DNA of 64,000 nucleotides from Nocardioides panacis (GCF_019039255.1 NZ_CP077062.1:2914001-2978000), one strand, 5' to 3'. Counted from the stretch's first letter, positions 1 through 8,988 are shown. Made by a program: numbers and translations. Notes: generated by a model not told the origin, from the letters alone.

Positions 1-684
1 GAAGAAGTCGGTGAACGCCATCGTCGTGTCGAGCCGCACCCGCTCGAAGTCCTCGGCGACCGCGAGGAAGCCGGTGTACTCCGGTGCGCCCATGTGCGCG
101 ATCACGGCGGTCAGCGTCGGGTGCCGCTCCATCAGCTTCCGCATCGGGGCGGGGCCGGTGTGGTCGTTGCCCACCGGTCCCCCGCTGGCGTGCACGACGA
201 CCGGCGTGCCGGCCTCCGCGAGCGTGCCCCAGGCGTCGTCGATGAGCGGGTCCAGGAGGTCGAAGTCGCCGACCTGGACGTGCACCTTGAACACCTGGGT
301 GCCCGCGGCGACCAGCTCCGCGACGTACGCCCCGGCGCCCGGCTCGGGGTAGAACGTCGCCGAGGACAGGCACTCCGGGGTGCCGGCGGCGAACTGCGCC
401 GACCACTCGTTGAGGTACGCCGCGATGCCCGGCCGGTGCGCGTAGGGCAGCGACGAGAAGTGCCGCACGCCGAGCGCGCGGAGCTGCCCGACCCGCTCGT
501 CGTCGTCGCCGCGGTACTCCAGCGGCCACTCCCGGCCGATCAGCGGGCCGGCCCTGTCGAACTGCTCGCGGACCTTGCGCAGGATCGGCGGCGGCAGGAA
601 GTGCACGTGGACGTCGAAGAGACCCGGGATCCCCAGCGCGGTCCACCAGCCGGGGACGTCGGCGTCGACGACCGGCTCAGCCAA
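1..684 (-). CDS. Amidohydrolase family protein (3' part cut off by window edge)
   Basis: Reads leftward from a TTG at 684 and runs open to base 1, so only the N-terminal 228 residues are present. An early FDVHVHF stretch supplies the HxH metal ligands of the amidohydrolase TIM barrel. A later VVVHASGG strand and an [11 protein letters not shown] segment match further barrel strands of the COG2159-type (aminocarboxymuconate decarboxylase-like) amidohydrolases. These are metal-dependent hydrolases or decarboxylases; the substrate cannot be told from the sequence. The proposed start overlaps the smpB stop by 8 bases, suggesting translational coupling and co-transcription behind smpB. The TTG start is inferred from position and the good N-terminal match; no strong ribosome binding site separates it from alternatives. 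Confidence 0.75.
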   Translation of the reverse strand, partial: MAEPVVDADVPGWWTALGIPGLFDVHVHFLPPPILRKVREQFDRAGPLIGREWPLEYRGDDDERVGQLRALGVRHFSSLPYAHRPGIAAYLNEWSAQFAAGTPECLSSATFYPEPGAGAYVAELVAAGTQVFKVHVQVGDFDLLDPLIDDAWGTLAEAGTPVVVHASGGPVGNDHTGPAPMRKLMERHPTLTAVIAHMGAPEYTGFLAVAEDFERVRLDTTMAFTDFF

Positions 685-1159
685 CGTTGCGGCCCTTGAG
701 CCGGCGGCCCAGCGCCTGCTCCGCCTCCCGGTTGGCCTGACGCTCCGCCAGCGCGTGCCGCTTGTCATAGGTCTTCTTGCCCTTGGCCAGGGCGATCTCG
801 ACCTTGGCGCGGCCGTCCTTGAAGTACAGCGACAGCGGCACGATGGTCAGGCCGCGCTCGGTGACCCGGCGCTCGATCTTGTCGATCTCGGCGCGGTTCA
901 GCAGCAGCTTGCGCTTGCGGCGGGCCGGGTGATTGGTCCAGGTGCCCTGGGTGTACTCCGGGATGTGCACGCCGTGCAGCCACGCCTCGTGGCCGTCGAT
1001 CTCGACGAACCCGTCGACGAGGGACGCGCGACCGGCCCGCAACGACTTCACCTCGGTGCCCTGGAGGACCATGCCGGCCTCGTAGGTGTCCTCGATGAGG
1101 TAGTCGTGGCGCGCCTTCTTGTTCTGCGCGACGAGCTTGTGCCCCTCCTGCTTGACCAT
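677..1159 (-). CDS. smpB: SsrA-binding protein SmpB
   Basis: 160 residues, the usual SmpB length. It binds tmRNA and delivers it to stalled ribosomes for trans-translation. Diagnostic motifs are present in order: NKKARHDY near residue 13, GTEVKSLR near 34, and a C-terminal basic tail beginning with KGKKTYDKR near 127, which is the part that enters the mRNA channel. It lies downstream of ftsE-ftsX and the M23 hydrolase on the same strand, matching the ftsE-ftsX-smpB order known in actinobacteria. The tmRNA gene itself is not visible in this window. Start is the ATG followed by VKQEGHK. Confidence 0.97.
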   Translation of the reverse strand: MVKQEGHKLVAQNKKARHDYLIEDTYEAGMVLQGTEVKSLRAGRASLVDGFVEIDGHEAWLHGVHIPEYTQGTWTNHPARRKRKLLLNRAEIDKIERRVTERGLTIVPLSLYFKDGRAKVEIALAKGKKTYDKRHALAERQANREAEQALGRRLKGRNVG

Positions 1160-1190
1160 GGCCCGATTCTCGCAGGTCCGGGCAAGTCGG

Positions 1191-2504
1191 TTAGAACCAG
1201 TTCATCGGATCGACGGGCGAGCCGTTCTGCAGCACCGTGTAGTGCAGGTGGCAGCCGGTGGACCACCCGGTGGTGCCGACGTACCCGACGATCTGGCCGC
1301 GGTCGACGTGCTGGCCGGGGCTCACGATGGCCGGCCCGACCATGTGGTTGGTGATCGTGGCCAGGCCGACGCCGTGGTGGAAGCCGTGATCGATGATCAC
1401 CCGGTTGCCCCAGGCGGTCTGGAAGTACCTCTCCAGCACCGTGCCGGAGGCGGCCGCCCGGATCGGCGTGCCGCAGGCGGCGCCGAAGTCGACGCCGTCG
1501 TGCAGCGAGCGGTAGCCGTAGATCGGGTGGATCCGCCAGCCGAACGGCGAGGTCACCGGTCCGACGACCGGGTAGTCCAGGAAGCCGCTGGAGTGCGTGG
1601 GCCCGTTGTCGGACAGGATCGGGCCGCTGGCCTGGCCGGCGCGCCGGGCCGCGGCCGCCGCGCGGGCGCGGGCCTCGTCGGCGCGCTTCTTGAGGATCGC
1701 GGCGATCCGGGAGCGCTCCTTCTGCAGGCCGTGCAGGTGCGCCAGGTCGGCCGCCTTGGCCTTGTCGGCCTCCTGCTGGGCGTCCTCGCGCAGCGAGACC
1801 AGGCTGGTGACCTGCTGCTCGGCGGACTCGGCCTGCGCCTCGAGGCCCTGCTTGCGCAGGAGGTTCTCGGCCGCGGCCTTGCGCTCCTTGGCCACTTCGA
1901 CCTTGGCGTCCTCGACCTCCTGCTCCTGCACGGTCAGCAGGGCGCGGGAGGCCTCGAGCCGGTCGAGGGTGACCGACTCCTTGTCCAGGACGTTCTGCAC
2001 GGAGTTCAGCTGGCCGGTGAGCTCGGCCGGGTCCTGGGAGGTCAGCACCATCGACAGGCCCATCAGGGACGGGTCGCCGGTCTGGTAGTTCTGCACCACG
2101 ATCTCGCCGAGCGTCTCCTGCTGGTCGGCGATCTTCCTCCGGCCGGCGGCGAGGTCCGCGCGGGCCTGGTCGAGCCGCGCGACCGCGGCGTCCAGCTTGG
2201 CCTGCATCTCCTGGTCGAGCACCTGGGCGGCCGCGAGCTCGCCGCGGGTCTGCGCGAGCTGGGCCTGCGCGGCGTCGAGCCGGGCCCTGGCGGCCGACAG
2301 CGCGGACGCTGCCCGCCGGGCCTGGGCGCTCGACTCGTCGAGGTCGTCCGAGGCGCCGGCGATCTTGCGCTCGACCTTGTGCTTCTTGTCCTTCAGGTCG
2401 TCAGCCGCGGCGAGCGGCACGACGGCGACACCGAGCAGCAGGCTGCCGACGGCCAGAGCCGCAAGAGCGCGCGAACGGGTAGTGCGGGGGAAGTGTCGAA
2501 CCAC
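1191..2504 (-). CDS. Secreted coiled-coil M23 (LytM) peptidoglycan endopeptidase
   Basis: 437 residues. An N-terminal signal peptide (about residues 1-34, hydrophobic stretch ending AAA-DD) is followed by a long Ala/Gln/Glu/Arg-rich coiled coil (about 35-290) and a C-terminal LytM domain (about 315-437). The zinc ligands are intact: HDGVD near residue 335 (HxxxD) and CHLHY near 419 (HxH). The domain should therefore be an active peptidoglycan DD-endopeptidase, unlike E. coli EnvC, whose LytM domain is degenerate and only activates amidases. It sits directly downstream of ftsX (54-base gap, same strand). The coiled coil plus LytM layout is that of FtsEX-controlled cell-separation factors, so FtsX is the likely partner. 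The partnership is inference from order and architecture. Start is GTG at 2504. Confidence 0.88.
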   Translation of the reverse strand: MVRHFPRTTRSRALAALAVGSLLLGVAVVPLAAADDLKDKKHKVERKIAGASDDLDESSAQARRAASALSAARARLDAAQAQLAQTRGELAAAQVLDQEMQAKLDAAVARLDQARADLAAGRRKIADQQETLGEIVVQNYQTGDPSLMGLSMVLTSQDPAELTGQLNSVQNVLDKESVTLDRLEASRALLTVQEQEVEDAKVEVAKERKAAAENLLRKQGLEAQAESAEQQVTSLVSLREDAQQEADKAKAADLAHLHGLQKERSRIAAILKKRADEARARAAAAARRAGQASGPILSDNGPTHSSGFLDYPVVGPVTSPFGWRIHPIYGYRSLHDGVDFGAACGTPIRAAASGTVLERYFQTAWGNRVIIDHGFHHGVGLATITNHMVGPAIVSPGQHVDRGQIVGYVGTTGWSTGCHLHYTVLQNGSPVDPMNWF

Positions 2505-2558
2505 CGGTCTGCCTTGATGTGTCGGGGGAAGAGGCGATTCGAAGGTAACGCAGTGAGG

Positions 2559-3479
2559 TCACACTTTGAGGTATTTCCGGGTCATTACCAGCGTCGGGAT
2601 CAGCGTCAGTCCCAGACCGATCAGCGCGATCAGTCCGACCGCCTGAGCGCTGTCGCCCCAGTCGATCCAGGCGACGATGTTCGAGGTCGGTCTCAGCGTC
2701 TGGTAGATCACCACCCACATGAACAGCATGATCGTGCCGGCGGCCAGCCCCACCCCGATCAGCGCCGCCACCAGGGACTCCATCAGGAACGGCAGCTGGA
2801 TGTAGAGGCTCGAGGCGCCCACCAGCCGCATGATCCCGATCTCCCGCCGGCGCGCGAACGCGGCGAGCCGGATCGTGTTGCCGACCTGGAGGACGGCCGC
2901 GATCATCAGGAACACCGCGACGGAGATCGCCCCGGCGCGCATCACGTTCATCCAGAAGTAGATCGGCTTGAGCACCGAGCGCAGGTCCCGCACCGTGTTG
3001 ACGCCCTGCAGGCCCTGGACCGCGCTCTTCACGCCCTGGAACTTCTCCGGGTCCTTGAGCTGGACCCAGTAGGCCTCCTGCATGTCGGAGGGCCGGATCG
3101 ACTGGTAGACGCGCCGCTCGGTGTCGTTGTCCGAGATGTAGGCGGCCTTCCACTTGTCGTAGGCCTGCTGCTTGCTCTCCAGCCGCACCGAGGAGACCTC
3201 GCTGTTGGTGCTGAGCACCTTCTGGATCTGCTCCTTCTGCGCGTCGGTGACCTCACCGTTGACGCAGTTGGCGGTCGCGGAGTTCTGGTTGCACAGGAAG
3301 ACCGTGATCTGGAGCTTGCTGCCCCAGTAGTCCTCGGCCTTGTGTGCCTGGGCGTTCAGCAGCAGCCCCATGCCCACCAGGGTGAGCGACACGAAGATCG
3401 TGACGATCACCGCGATGGTCATGGAGACGTTGCGCTTGAGCCCGTTGCCGAGCTCGGAGAAGACGTAGGTGAGCTGCAT
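2559..3479 (-). CDS. ftsX: Cell division protein FtsX (permease-like)
   Basis: 306 residues with the FtsX layout. A cytoplasmic N-terminus leads into TM1 (about 20-42), then a large extracytoplasmic loop (about 45-175), then three clustered TM segments (about 180-205, 228-252, 275-297). The loop contains two cysteines (LCNQ and NCVN) about 15 residues apart that could form a disulfide, as in mycobacterial FtsX. FtsX forms a membrane complex with FtsE and transmits ATP-driven movement to a periplasmic peptidoglycan hydrolase. It follows ftsE by 25 bases and is followed by the coiled-coil M23 hydrolase, its probable effector. It lacks the transport role of true ABC permeases. Confidence 0.96.
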   Translation of the reverse strand: MQLTYVFSELGNGLKRNVSMTIAVIVTIFVSLTLVGMGLLLNAQAHKAEDYWGSKLQITVFLCNQNSATANCVNGEVTDAQKEQIQKVLSTNSEVSSVRLESKQQAYDKWKAAYISDNDTERRVYQSIRPSDMQEAYWVQLKDPEKFQGVKSAVQGLQGVNTVRDLRSVLKPIYFWMNVMRAGAISVAVFLMIAAVLQVGNTIRLAAFARRREIGIMRLVGASSLYIQLPFLMESLVAALIGVGLAAGTIMLFMWVVIYQTLRPTSNIVAWIDWGDSAQAVGLIALIGLGLTLIPTLVMTRKYLKV

Positions 3480-3504
3480 GAAGTATCAGGGTCCGTATCG
3501 TCGC

Positions 3505-4194
3505 TCAGTGCTGGTAGCCGTAGACGCCGCGCGACTGGTCGCGGACGACGGTGCCGTTGGACAGTTCGATGACGCGCTTGCGCATCTGGTCGACGATGCC
3601 TGCGTCGTGGGTGGCCATCAGGACCGTGGTACCCGTCCGGTTGATCCGGTCGAGGAGCTTCATGATGCCGACGGACGTGTTGGGGTCGAGGTTGCCGGTG
3701 GGCTCGTCGGCGATCAGGATCATCGGCCGGTTGACGAACGCCCGGGCGATCGCGACGCGCTGCTGCTCGCCGCCGGAGAGCTCGTCGGGCATCCGCCCGC
3801 CCTTGCCCTCCAGCCCGACCAGCTCGAGCGTCTCCGGCACCACCTTGTTGATCAGGGTCCGGGGCTTGCCGATGACCTGCAGGGCGAACGCGACGTTCTC
3901 GGTCACGGTCTTGTTCGGCAGCAGCCGGAAGTCCTGGAAGACCGTGCCGATCTGGCGGCGCAGCCCGGGGACCTTCCAGCCGGCGAGGCGGTTGATCTCC
4001 TTGCCCGCGACGTAGACCTTGCCGTGCGAGGGGCGGGCCTCGCGCAGCACCAGCCGCAGGAAGGTCGACTTGCCGGAGCCGGACGCGCCGACCAGGAAGA
4101 CGAACTCCCCCTTCTCCACCTCGACGTTGATGTCGTCGAGCGCAGGGCGGTTGAGGCCGCCGTACTGCTTGGTCACACTCTCGAATCGGATCAC
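3505..4194 (-). CDS. ftsE: Cell division ATP-binding protein FtsE
   Basis: 229 residues from the GTG at 4194. This start is preferred over an upstream ATG at 4236 because it has an AAGGAAA ribosome binding site about 7 bases upstream and gives the standard FtsE length and N-terminus ([11 protein letters not shown]). ABC ATPase motifs are complete: Walker [10 protein letters not shown] (36-44), signature LSGGEQQR, Walker B ILIADEPT and a switch His in ATHD. FtsE pairs with FtsX at the division site, coupling ATP hydrolysis to septal wall hydrolase activation. A run of six C on the minus strand lies just ahead of the start, outside the coding region. Confidence 0.96.
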   Translation of the reverse strand: MIRFESVTKQYGGLNRPALDDINVEVEKGEFVFLVGASGSGKSTFLRLVLREARPSHGKVYVAGKEINRLAGWKVPGLRRQIGTVFQDFRLLPNKTVTENVAFALQVIGKPRTLINKVVPETLELVGLEGKGGRMPDELSGGEQQRVAIARAFVNRPMILIADEPTGNLDPNTSVGIMKLLDRINRTGTTVLMATHDAGIVDQMRKRVIELSNGTVVRDQSRGVYGYQH

Positions 4195-4365
4195 GGGGGG
4201 ATTTCCTTGGCCGCGCTGGGGGACAGAGACGAGCACGCGGAGCCACCCCCGTCCGTCACGAGGAGCAGCCGCGTCCGGCCAACTCAGGAGTCTAGGCGAC
4301 GATCAGGGACCAACCGAATCATCCGGACGCGTCGGTGTTTCGGCCCGTCGCATAGGTTGGACGCC

Positions 4366-5067
4366 ATGTCCGGGAGCAGCAACGAGGGTCCGAGCCCCCG
4401 CGCGCGGGCCCGCAGGAGTCGCTCGGTCCGGCGCTGGAGCCTGGCCGTGGCCGCCCTGCTGGTGACCGGGGTGGTGGTCTGGGGCGGGCTGTCCGGTCGC
4501 GACGTCGCACCGACCGCGGACCGGTCCCCCTCCGCGACGCCGACCCCGACCCCGCTGAGCAGCGTCGACCTGAGCGACCTGCCGATCGAGCGCGGGCCGT
4601 TCTGCGACCGGCTCGAGCAGGCGGACGTCGAGAGGGCGCTCGGCGGACCGGTGAGCGGCACGAAGCACTACGACAGCGGCGACCGGGTCGCCCTGGCGTC
4701 CGGCCTGCGGGACGTGTCCCACGAGTTCGACTGCACGTACGACGCCGCGCTCGGGTCGCAGGCCCGGGTGTGGGTGTTCGCCGAGCCGGTGACCGCGACC
4801 GTGGCCCGCACGCTGGTGCGCGAGGCCCGGGCCGAGAAGGGCTGCTCGGTGCTGCCCGACGCCCCGACGTACGGCACCCCGGCGGTCGCGACGCTGTGCC
4901 GGACCACCGGTCCGGCGAGCCGCGTGGTCACCCTGCGCGGGCTGTTCGGCGACGCGTGGACGACCTGCCGGCTGAGCACCCCGGGGCCCTCGGGCGCCAC
5001 CCGGACCGTGGAGCGTGCCGAGCAGTGGTGCGTGCGGGTCGCCACCACGCTCGGCGCCCGCCCCTGA
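4366..5067 (+). CDS. Membrane-anchored hypothetical protein (DUF3558-like features)
   Basis: 233 residues. A short basic cytoplasmic N-terminus (about 25 residues, Arg-rich) precedes one TM helix (about 27-45), then a Ser/Thr/Pro-rich linker (PSATPTPTPLSS) and a roughly 170-residue extracytoplasmic domain with five cysteines (FCDRLEQADVERALGG onward). The FCxxLxxxDVxxALGG beginning recalls actinobacterial DUF3558-type surface proteins. Function is unknown. It is the only rightward gene between ftsE and prfB, divergent from ftsE (171-base gap) and convergent with prfB (3-base gap), so it has its own promoter and is not in the ftsEX operon. Start chosen because the TM anchor follows directly. 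Confidence 0.7.
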   Translation: MSGSSNEGPSPRARARRSRSVRRWSLAVAALLVTGVVVWGGLSGRDVAPTADRSPSATPTPTPLSSVDLSDLPIERGPFCDRLEQADVERALGGPVSGTKHYDSGDRVALASGLRDVSHEFDCTYDAALGSQARVWVFAEPVTATVARTLVREARAEKGCSVLPDAPTYGTPAVATLCRTTGPASRVVTLRGLFGDAWTTCRLSTPGPSGATRTVERAEQWCVRVATTLGARP

Positions 5068-5070
5068 GGG

Positions 5071-6189
5071 TCAGACGTCGGCGGGGGTGTCCGCGCCGCG
5101 ACGCCAGCGGATGCCGGCCTCGAGGAACGGGTCGATCTCGCCGTCGAACACGGCCTGCGGGTTGCCGGTCTCGTACTCCGTGCGGAGGTCCTTGACCAGC
5201 TGGTAGGGGTGCAGCACGTAGTTGCGCATCTGGTCGCCCCACGAGCCCTGCACGTCGCCGCGCAGCTCGTCGAGGTGGGCGCGCTCCTCGGCCTTCTTCA
5301 GGGCGAGCAGCTTGGCCTTGAGGATGATCATCGCGCTGGCCTTGTTCTGCAGCTGGCTCTTCTCGTTCTGGCAGGACACCACGGTGCCGGTGGGGATGTG
5401 CGTGAGGCGTACGGCGGAGTCGGTGGTGTTCACCGACTGGCCGCCGGGGCCCGACGAGCGGTAGACGTCGACGCGGATCTCCTCGTCGGGGATGTCGATC
5501 TCGTCGGTCTGCTCGAGCAGCGGCACCACCTCGACGGCGGCGAACGAGGTCTGCCGGCGGCCCTGGTTGTCGAACGGGCTGATCCGGACCAGCCGGTGGG
5601 TGCCGGCCTCGACCGAGAGCGTGCCGTAGGCGTAGGGCGCGTGGATCGCGAAGGTCGCCGACTTGAGGCCGGCCTCCTCGGCGTAGGAGGTGTCGAACAC
5701 CTCGACGGGGTACTTGTTGCGCTCCGACCAGCGGGTGTACATCCGCATCAGCATCTCCGCGAAGTCGGCGGCGTCCACCCCGCCGGCGCCCGAGCGGATC
5801 GTGATCAGCGCGTCGCGGACGTCGTACTCGCCGGACAGGAGGGTGCGCACCTCGAGGGCCTCGACGGCCTTGTGGATCTTGCGCAGGTCGGCCTCGGCCT
5901 CCTTCATGGTGTCCGCGTCGCTCTCCTCCTGGGCGAGCTCGAGGAGCACGCTCAGGTCGTCGAGGCGGTCCTGGAGATTGGTGAACCGGTCCAGGTCACC
6001 CTGGAGCAGCGAGAGCCGGCCGGTGACGCGCGTGGCGTTGGCCTGGTCGTCCCACAGGTCGGGTGCGGCGACCTCCTCACCGAGGGCTGCGATCTCGGCG
6101 CGGATCGCGTCGAGGTCCAGCACCTGCTCGATGGTGTGCATCGTCGCCTGGAGCTGCTTGATCTGGGTCTCGAAATCTGGGCCTGCCAC
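5071..6189 (-). CDS. prfB: Peptide chain release factor 2
   Basis: 372 residues from the GTG at 6189 ([12 protein letters not shown]). RF2 recognises UAA and UGA stop codons and triggers peptide release. The RF2 codon-recognition tripeptide SPF is visible in RISPFDNQ, and the catalytic GGQ in [10 protein letters not shown]. The N-terminal helical domain (about 1-100) reads in the same frame as the rest, so the programmed +1 frameshift that regulates prfB in E. coli is absent. The open frame continues upstream of the GTG without similarity to RF2 and was left out. It heads the group prfB / ftsE-ftsX / M23 / smpB, all leftward, but a rightward gene interrupts between prfB and ftsE. Confidence 0.96.
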   Translation of the reverse strand: MAGPDFETQIKQLQATMHTIEQVLDLDAIRAEIAALGEEVAAPDLWDDQANATRVTGRLSLLQGDLDRFTNLQDRLDDLSVLLELAQEESDADTMKEAEADLRKIHKAVEALEVRTLLSGEYDVRDALITIRSGAGGVDAADFAEMLMRMYTRWSERNKYPVEVFDTSYAEEAGLKSATFAIHAPYAYGTLSVEAGTHRLVRISPFDNQGRRQTSFAAVEVVPLLEQTDEIDIPDEEIRVDVYRSSGPGGQSVNTTDSAVRLTHIPTGTVVSCQNEKSQLQNKASAMIILKAKLLALKKAEERAHLDELRGDVQGSWGDQMRNYVLHPYQLVKDLRTEYETGNPQAVFDGEIDPFLEAGIRWRRGADTPADV

Positions 6190-6283
6190 AACAGTCCACC
6201 CTACGCGACCGCGGGACCGGGCCACGCATGCGTGCCACCGCGGACGGGTACCCCGCGCCGTACGACGAGGAGAGGAGCACCCG

Positions 6284-6610
6284 ATGCCGCAGCAGGGGTG
6301 GAGCAGGAAGCGCGAGCGCCAGTACGAGCACATCAAGCAGGGCCTCGAGGACCGCGGCCGCAGCGAGGACACCGCGGAGGAGATCGCGGCCCGCACGGTG
6401 AACAAGGAGCGGGCCCGGGCCGGCGAGTCCGAGCAGGCCAGCCGGACCTCGACCGAGGACCTCTCCTCCGGGCGGCGCGGAGGCCTGCGGTCGCACCGCG
6501 GAGCCGGCGGCCGCACCAAGGCCCAGCTCTACGCGGAGGCCCGCAGCCGGGGCGTCGAGGGCCGCTCGAAGATGTCGAAGTCCGAGCTGGAGAAGGCGCT
6601 CGAGGACTAG
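6284..6610 (+). CDS. Small DUF7218-type protein with C-terminal Rho-N/SAP-like motif
   Basis: 108 residues, very hydrophilic. The N-terminal part ([20 protein letters not shown], then [18 protein letters not shown]) and the middle ([19 protein letters not shown]) match a small protein widespread in actinobacteria and often annotated as a plasmid-stabilization or DUF7218 protein. The last roughly 35 residues ([31 protein letters not shown]) form a helix-extended-helix of the Rho-N/SAP kind, which often binds nucleic acid. The biological role is not established and no plasmid context is seen. An AGGAGAGGA ribosome binding site lies about 8 bases before the ATG. Confidence 0.8.
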   Translation: MPQQGWSRKRERQYEHIKQGLEDRGRSEDTAEEIAARTVNKERARAGESEQASRTSTEDLSSGRRGGLRSHRGAGGRTKAQLYAEARSRGVEGRSKMSKSELEKALED

Positions 6611-6620
6611 CCTGCGGGAG

Positions 6621-7109
6621 ATGAGCGACCTCGACGAGTCCGAGTCCGCGCGGCTGACCCGCAACCTCAACGAGCTGCTGCAGGAGCTGCGGGTCACCCA
6701 GACCGGCGTGCAGATCCTCACCGGGTTCCTGCTCACGCTGCCGTTCACGAACCGGTTCGGCGACCTGGACGGCACCCAGCGGCTCGCCTACCTGGCGGTG
6801 CTCTGCGGCTCGGTCGTGGCGACCGGTCTGATCATCGCGCCGGTGGCGTTCCACCGGGTGCTCTTCCGGCGCGGCGAGCGGCCGTGGCTGGTGTCCGCCG
6901 CGAACTGGGCCGCCCGGGCCGGGCTGGCCTCGCTGGCGCTGACGACGTCGGGGATGGTGTGGCTGGTCTTCGACCTGGTGACGAACAGGGCCACCGCCAC
7001 GGTGGCGGGGACCCTGTCGTTGGTGTTCTTCGGGGTGCTATGGGTGGCGCTGCCGCTCACGTCAGCTCGGCGCGCAGGTCCTTCAGGATCCGGGACAGCA
7101 GCCGACTGA
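6621..7109 (+). CDS. DUF6328-type integral membrane protein
   Basis: 162 residues. A soluble acidic N-terminus (about 1-35, with RNLNELLQELRVTQTGVQILTGFLL) leads into four predicted TM segments (about 37-52, 64-84, 98-120, 128-148). The LNELLQELRV-TQ-GVQIL-GFLL beginning is typical of the DUF6328 family. No function is known. It starts 10 bases after the preceding small gene and is probably co-transcribed with it. Its 3' end overlaps the 3' end of the convergent sigma factor gene by 53 bases, so antisense interference between the two transcripts is possible. Confidence 0.75.
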   Translation: MSDLDESESARLTRNLNELLQELRVTQTGVQILTGFLLTLPFTNRFGDLDGTQRLAYLAVLCGSVVATGLIIAPVAFHRVLFRRGERPWLVSAANWAARAGLASLALTTSGMVWLVFDLVTNRATATVAGTLSLVFFGVLWVALPLTSARRAGPSGSGTAAD

Positions 7110-7875
7110 CCTGCATCTGGGTGACGCCGATGTCGCCGGCGATCTGCTCCTGGGTCCAGCCCTCGAAGAACCGCAGCTCGAGGATCCGGCGGTCGCGGGG
7201 CGCGAGCTTGCGGACGGCCGGCCCGAGCATCACCCGGGCCTCGGCGCTGCCGAAGTCCAGGTCCTCGTGGGGCATCAGGTCGCCCAGGGTCGCGGCGCCG
7301 TCCTCCCCCACCGGTACGTCGAGCGAGGCGGGCGTGAACGCGCCGTCGGCGGCCAGCGCCTCGATGACCTGCTCGACGTCGATCCCGCAGTGCTGGGCGA
7401 CCTCGCTGGGCCGCGGCGAGCGGCCGAGCTTCTGGGTGAGCTCGGCGGAGACCTTGGCGATCTGGCCCTGGAGCTCCTGGACCCGGCGCGGCGGGCGGAC
7501 GGCCCAGCCGAAGTCCCGGAAGTAGCGCTTGACCTCGCCGCTCACGGTCGGCACCGCGTAGGACAGGAAGTCCCGCTCGTGCTTGGGGTCGAAGCCGTTC
7601 ACGGCCTTCACCAGGCCGACGTACGCCGCCTGGACGAGGTCGTCCTCGGCGAGGCCGCGCTGGCGGTAGCGGTGGGCGATGGCGCGCGCGACGCCCATGT
7701 TCAAGACGACGACCTCGGCGCGCAGGGCGGCCTTCTCGCGCTCGTCGTCGGTGCGGTGCAGCTCCTCGAGCAACCGGGCGGTGGTGATGCCACGGTCGGG
7801 CTCGGGGTAGGCCTGGGTGGCCGGCCGGGTGCGTTGCGCCGGTGCTGCGGGGGTGAGATTCGGGGTGGTCGTCAT
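7057..7875 (-). CDS. RNA polymerase sigma factor, SigB/SigF/SigG family
   Basis: 272 residues. Region 2 is visible as AEDDLVQAAYVGLVKAVNGFDP, followed by the core-binding/-10 segment FLSYAVPTVSGEVKRYFRDFGWAVRPPRR. Region 3 lies around residues 140-190. Region 4 is an HTH at LELRFFEGWTQEQIAGDIGVTQMQVSRLLSRIL. This group of sigma-70 factors directs general stress and developmental regulons in actinobacteria and is usually controlled by anti-sigma (RsbW-like) and anti-anti-sigma proteins. None is encoded next to it here, so its regulator must be elsewhere. The N-terminal ~30 residues are poorly conserved in such families; start taken as the ATG at 7875. Confidence 0.9.
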   Translation of the reverse strand: MTTTPNLTPAAPAQRTRPATQAYPEPDRGITTARLLEELHRTDDEREKAALRAEVVVLNMGVARAIAHRYRQRGLAEDDLVQAAYVGLVKAVNGFDPKHERDFLSYAVPTVSGEVKRYFRDFGWAVRPPRRVQELQGQIAKVSAELTQKLGRSPRPSEVAQHCGIDVEQVIEALAADGAFTPASLDVPVGEDGAATLGDLMPHEDLDFGSAEARVMLGPAVRKLAPRDRRILELRFFEGWTQEQIAGDIGVTQMQVSRLLSRILKDLRAELT

Positions 7876-7917
7876 GAGCAGGGCCTTACTTCCGTACGTT
7901 CACGGTGTAGGGGCGTC

Positions 7918-7954
7918 TGCTTGACCACTACGAACTGCTCCACCGAGTCAAGCA
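7918..7954 (-). promoter_or_regulatory. Inverted repeat in sigma-factor upstream region
   Basis: Arms TGCTTGAC (7918-7925) and GTCAAGCA (7947-7954) are perfect 8-bp complements separated by 21 bases, 43-79 bases upstream of the sigma-factor start. Read leftward, the right arm includes a TTGACT that could act as a -35 element. It may be an operator or part of the promoter; no experimental information. The rest of the 250-base gap between the sigma gene and the pseudopilin gene (7876-8125) shows no reading frame that I can support. Confidence 0.35.
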
Positions 7955-8125
7955 CTCGGCGGGGGCCGGCACAACAGGCGCCCCTGCAGTTCGTCCGTTC
8001 TGGGTGGGTTGCGCGAAGCGGCGAGACACCGTTCGCGAGCCGCTGACCTGCACCGATGCCCTCGGGGGGCCGAACTGGACGATCCGTTTACTTTTCTTCG
8101 GCAGCGGGTCGCTCCGGGGGTGGTT

Positions 8126-8551
8126 TCAGTCGCTGACCACGACGAAAGAGGCGGCGGTCCCGGAGATCGTCGGCCGGCGCTCCCAGCCCGGCGGGGTGAT
8201 CGGCAGGTCCAGCGGCGCGGAGACGTGCACGACGACCCGGTCGGTCCCGGTCTCGACGCGGCAGACCAGCCCCGGGTAGCGACGGGCGGCGCCGGTGCCC
8301 CGCAGGTAGGCCGCGACGTACGCACGGGCGGCCTCGGCGTCGATCTCCGCCCGCTCCCCCAGTCCGCCCTCGTAGACCTGCCGCCCCTGGACGCCGTCGG
8401 CGGCGGCCAGCGCGGCGCCGTCGGCGAGCGAGTCGAGCCCGCTGCGGCGGAGGTAGGCCGCGGAGGCGTCGACGACCACCCCGACCATCATGATCGCGAC
8501 CACGGCGAGGCCCACGATCATGATCGAGGCGGTGCCGCGCTCGGCCCTCAC
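8126..8551 (-). CDS. TadG/TadE-like pseudopilin (Rv3654c-like)
   Basis: 141 residues from the GTG at 8551. A short basic leader (VRAERG) precedes a hydrophobic helix (TASIMIVGLAVVAIMMVGVVVD, about 7-28) and a small soluble domain. The ERG/hydrophobic junction resembles a class III signal cleaved by a prepilin peptidase, but position +5 is Met rather than Glu. The DSLADGAALAAADG segment is characteristic of TadG/helicase-secretion-neighbourhood proteins. It is the last gene of the Tad operon and overlaps the preceding pseudopilin gene by 4 bases (GTGA). Presumed minor pilin or assembly factor. Confidence 0.75.
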   Translation of the reverse strand: MRAERGTASIMIVGLAVVAIMMVGVVVDASAAYLRRSGLDSLADGAALAAADGVQGRQVYEGGLGERAEIDAEAARAYVAAYLRGTGAARRYPGLVCRVETGTDRVVVHVSAPLDLPITPPGWERRPTISGTAASFVVVSD

Positions 8552-8988
8552 GACCGGTCCTCGCGGAAGGTGCCGTAGGGCACGGACTGCTCCGCCTCGA
8601 CCCGCACGCTCGGGGTGTCGCCGCCCAGCGCGGACGGCATCAGCGGCAGCGCGACCTGGACCGCCATCCGGACCCGGACCACCGACCCCGGCGACAGGCA
8701 GTCGCGCGGATCGGGGTCGCAGGACACCGCCAGCTGCCCGTCCCGCAGCTCCAGCCCCTGGTCGCGCAGCGCGACGGCCGCCGCGGCCCGGGCGCGGGCG
8801 GCGCCCTCGGCCTCCGACGGCGCCAGCGTGTAGGCCCGACCCGCGGCCCGGGTGGCGGCGTCGACGGCGTACGCCGAGCGCTGCACCTCGAACACCGCGA
8901 GGACGACGTACACCAGCGGGACCAGCAGCAGGATGGACAGCCAGGTCACCTCGACCAGGGCGGTGCCGCGCTGGTCGCGGCGGGTCAC
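8548..8988 (-). CDS. TadE-like pseudopilin
   Basis: 146 residues from the GTG at 8988 (VTRRDQRG). The QRG/TALVE junction followed by a hydrophobic helix (about 9-32) is a textbook class III prepilin signal with Glu at +5. The remainder is a soluble domain with two Cys (SCDPDPRDCLSP). TadE-type pseudopilins are minor components of Flp pili. It overlaps the upstream pseudopilin gene by 4 bases and the downstream one by 4 bases, so the three are translated as a coupled set. The corresponding M. tuberculosis genes are Rv3654c-Rv3656c, as known for that locus. Confidence 0.8.
   Translation of the reverse strand: MTRRDQRGTALVEVTWLSILLLVPLVYVVLAVFEVQRSAYAVDAATRAAGRAYTLAPSEAEGAARARAAAAVALRDQGLELRDGQLAVSCDPDPRDCLSPGSVVRVRMAVQVALPLMPSALGGDTPSVRVEAEQSVPYGTFREDRS

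Noticed and set aside
1119-3572. An 817-codon open frame opposite the M23 gene and ftsX
   Set aside because: Antisense shadow of two conserved genes, with no recognisable domain.
5071-6519. Upstream in-frame extension of prfB
   Set aside because: Residues before the GTG at 6189 have no similarity to RF2 and overlap the promoter region of the small gene at 6284; the GTG gives the usual length.
8086-8111. GTTT-N16-GGGTCG, resembling a SigB-type promoter
   Set aside because: It points rightward into the 3' end of leftward pseudopilin genes, with no rightward gene to serve. The match to the -10 consensus is partial.
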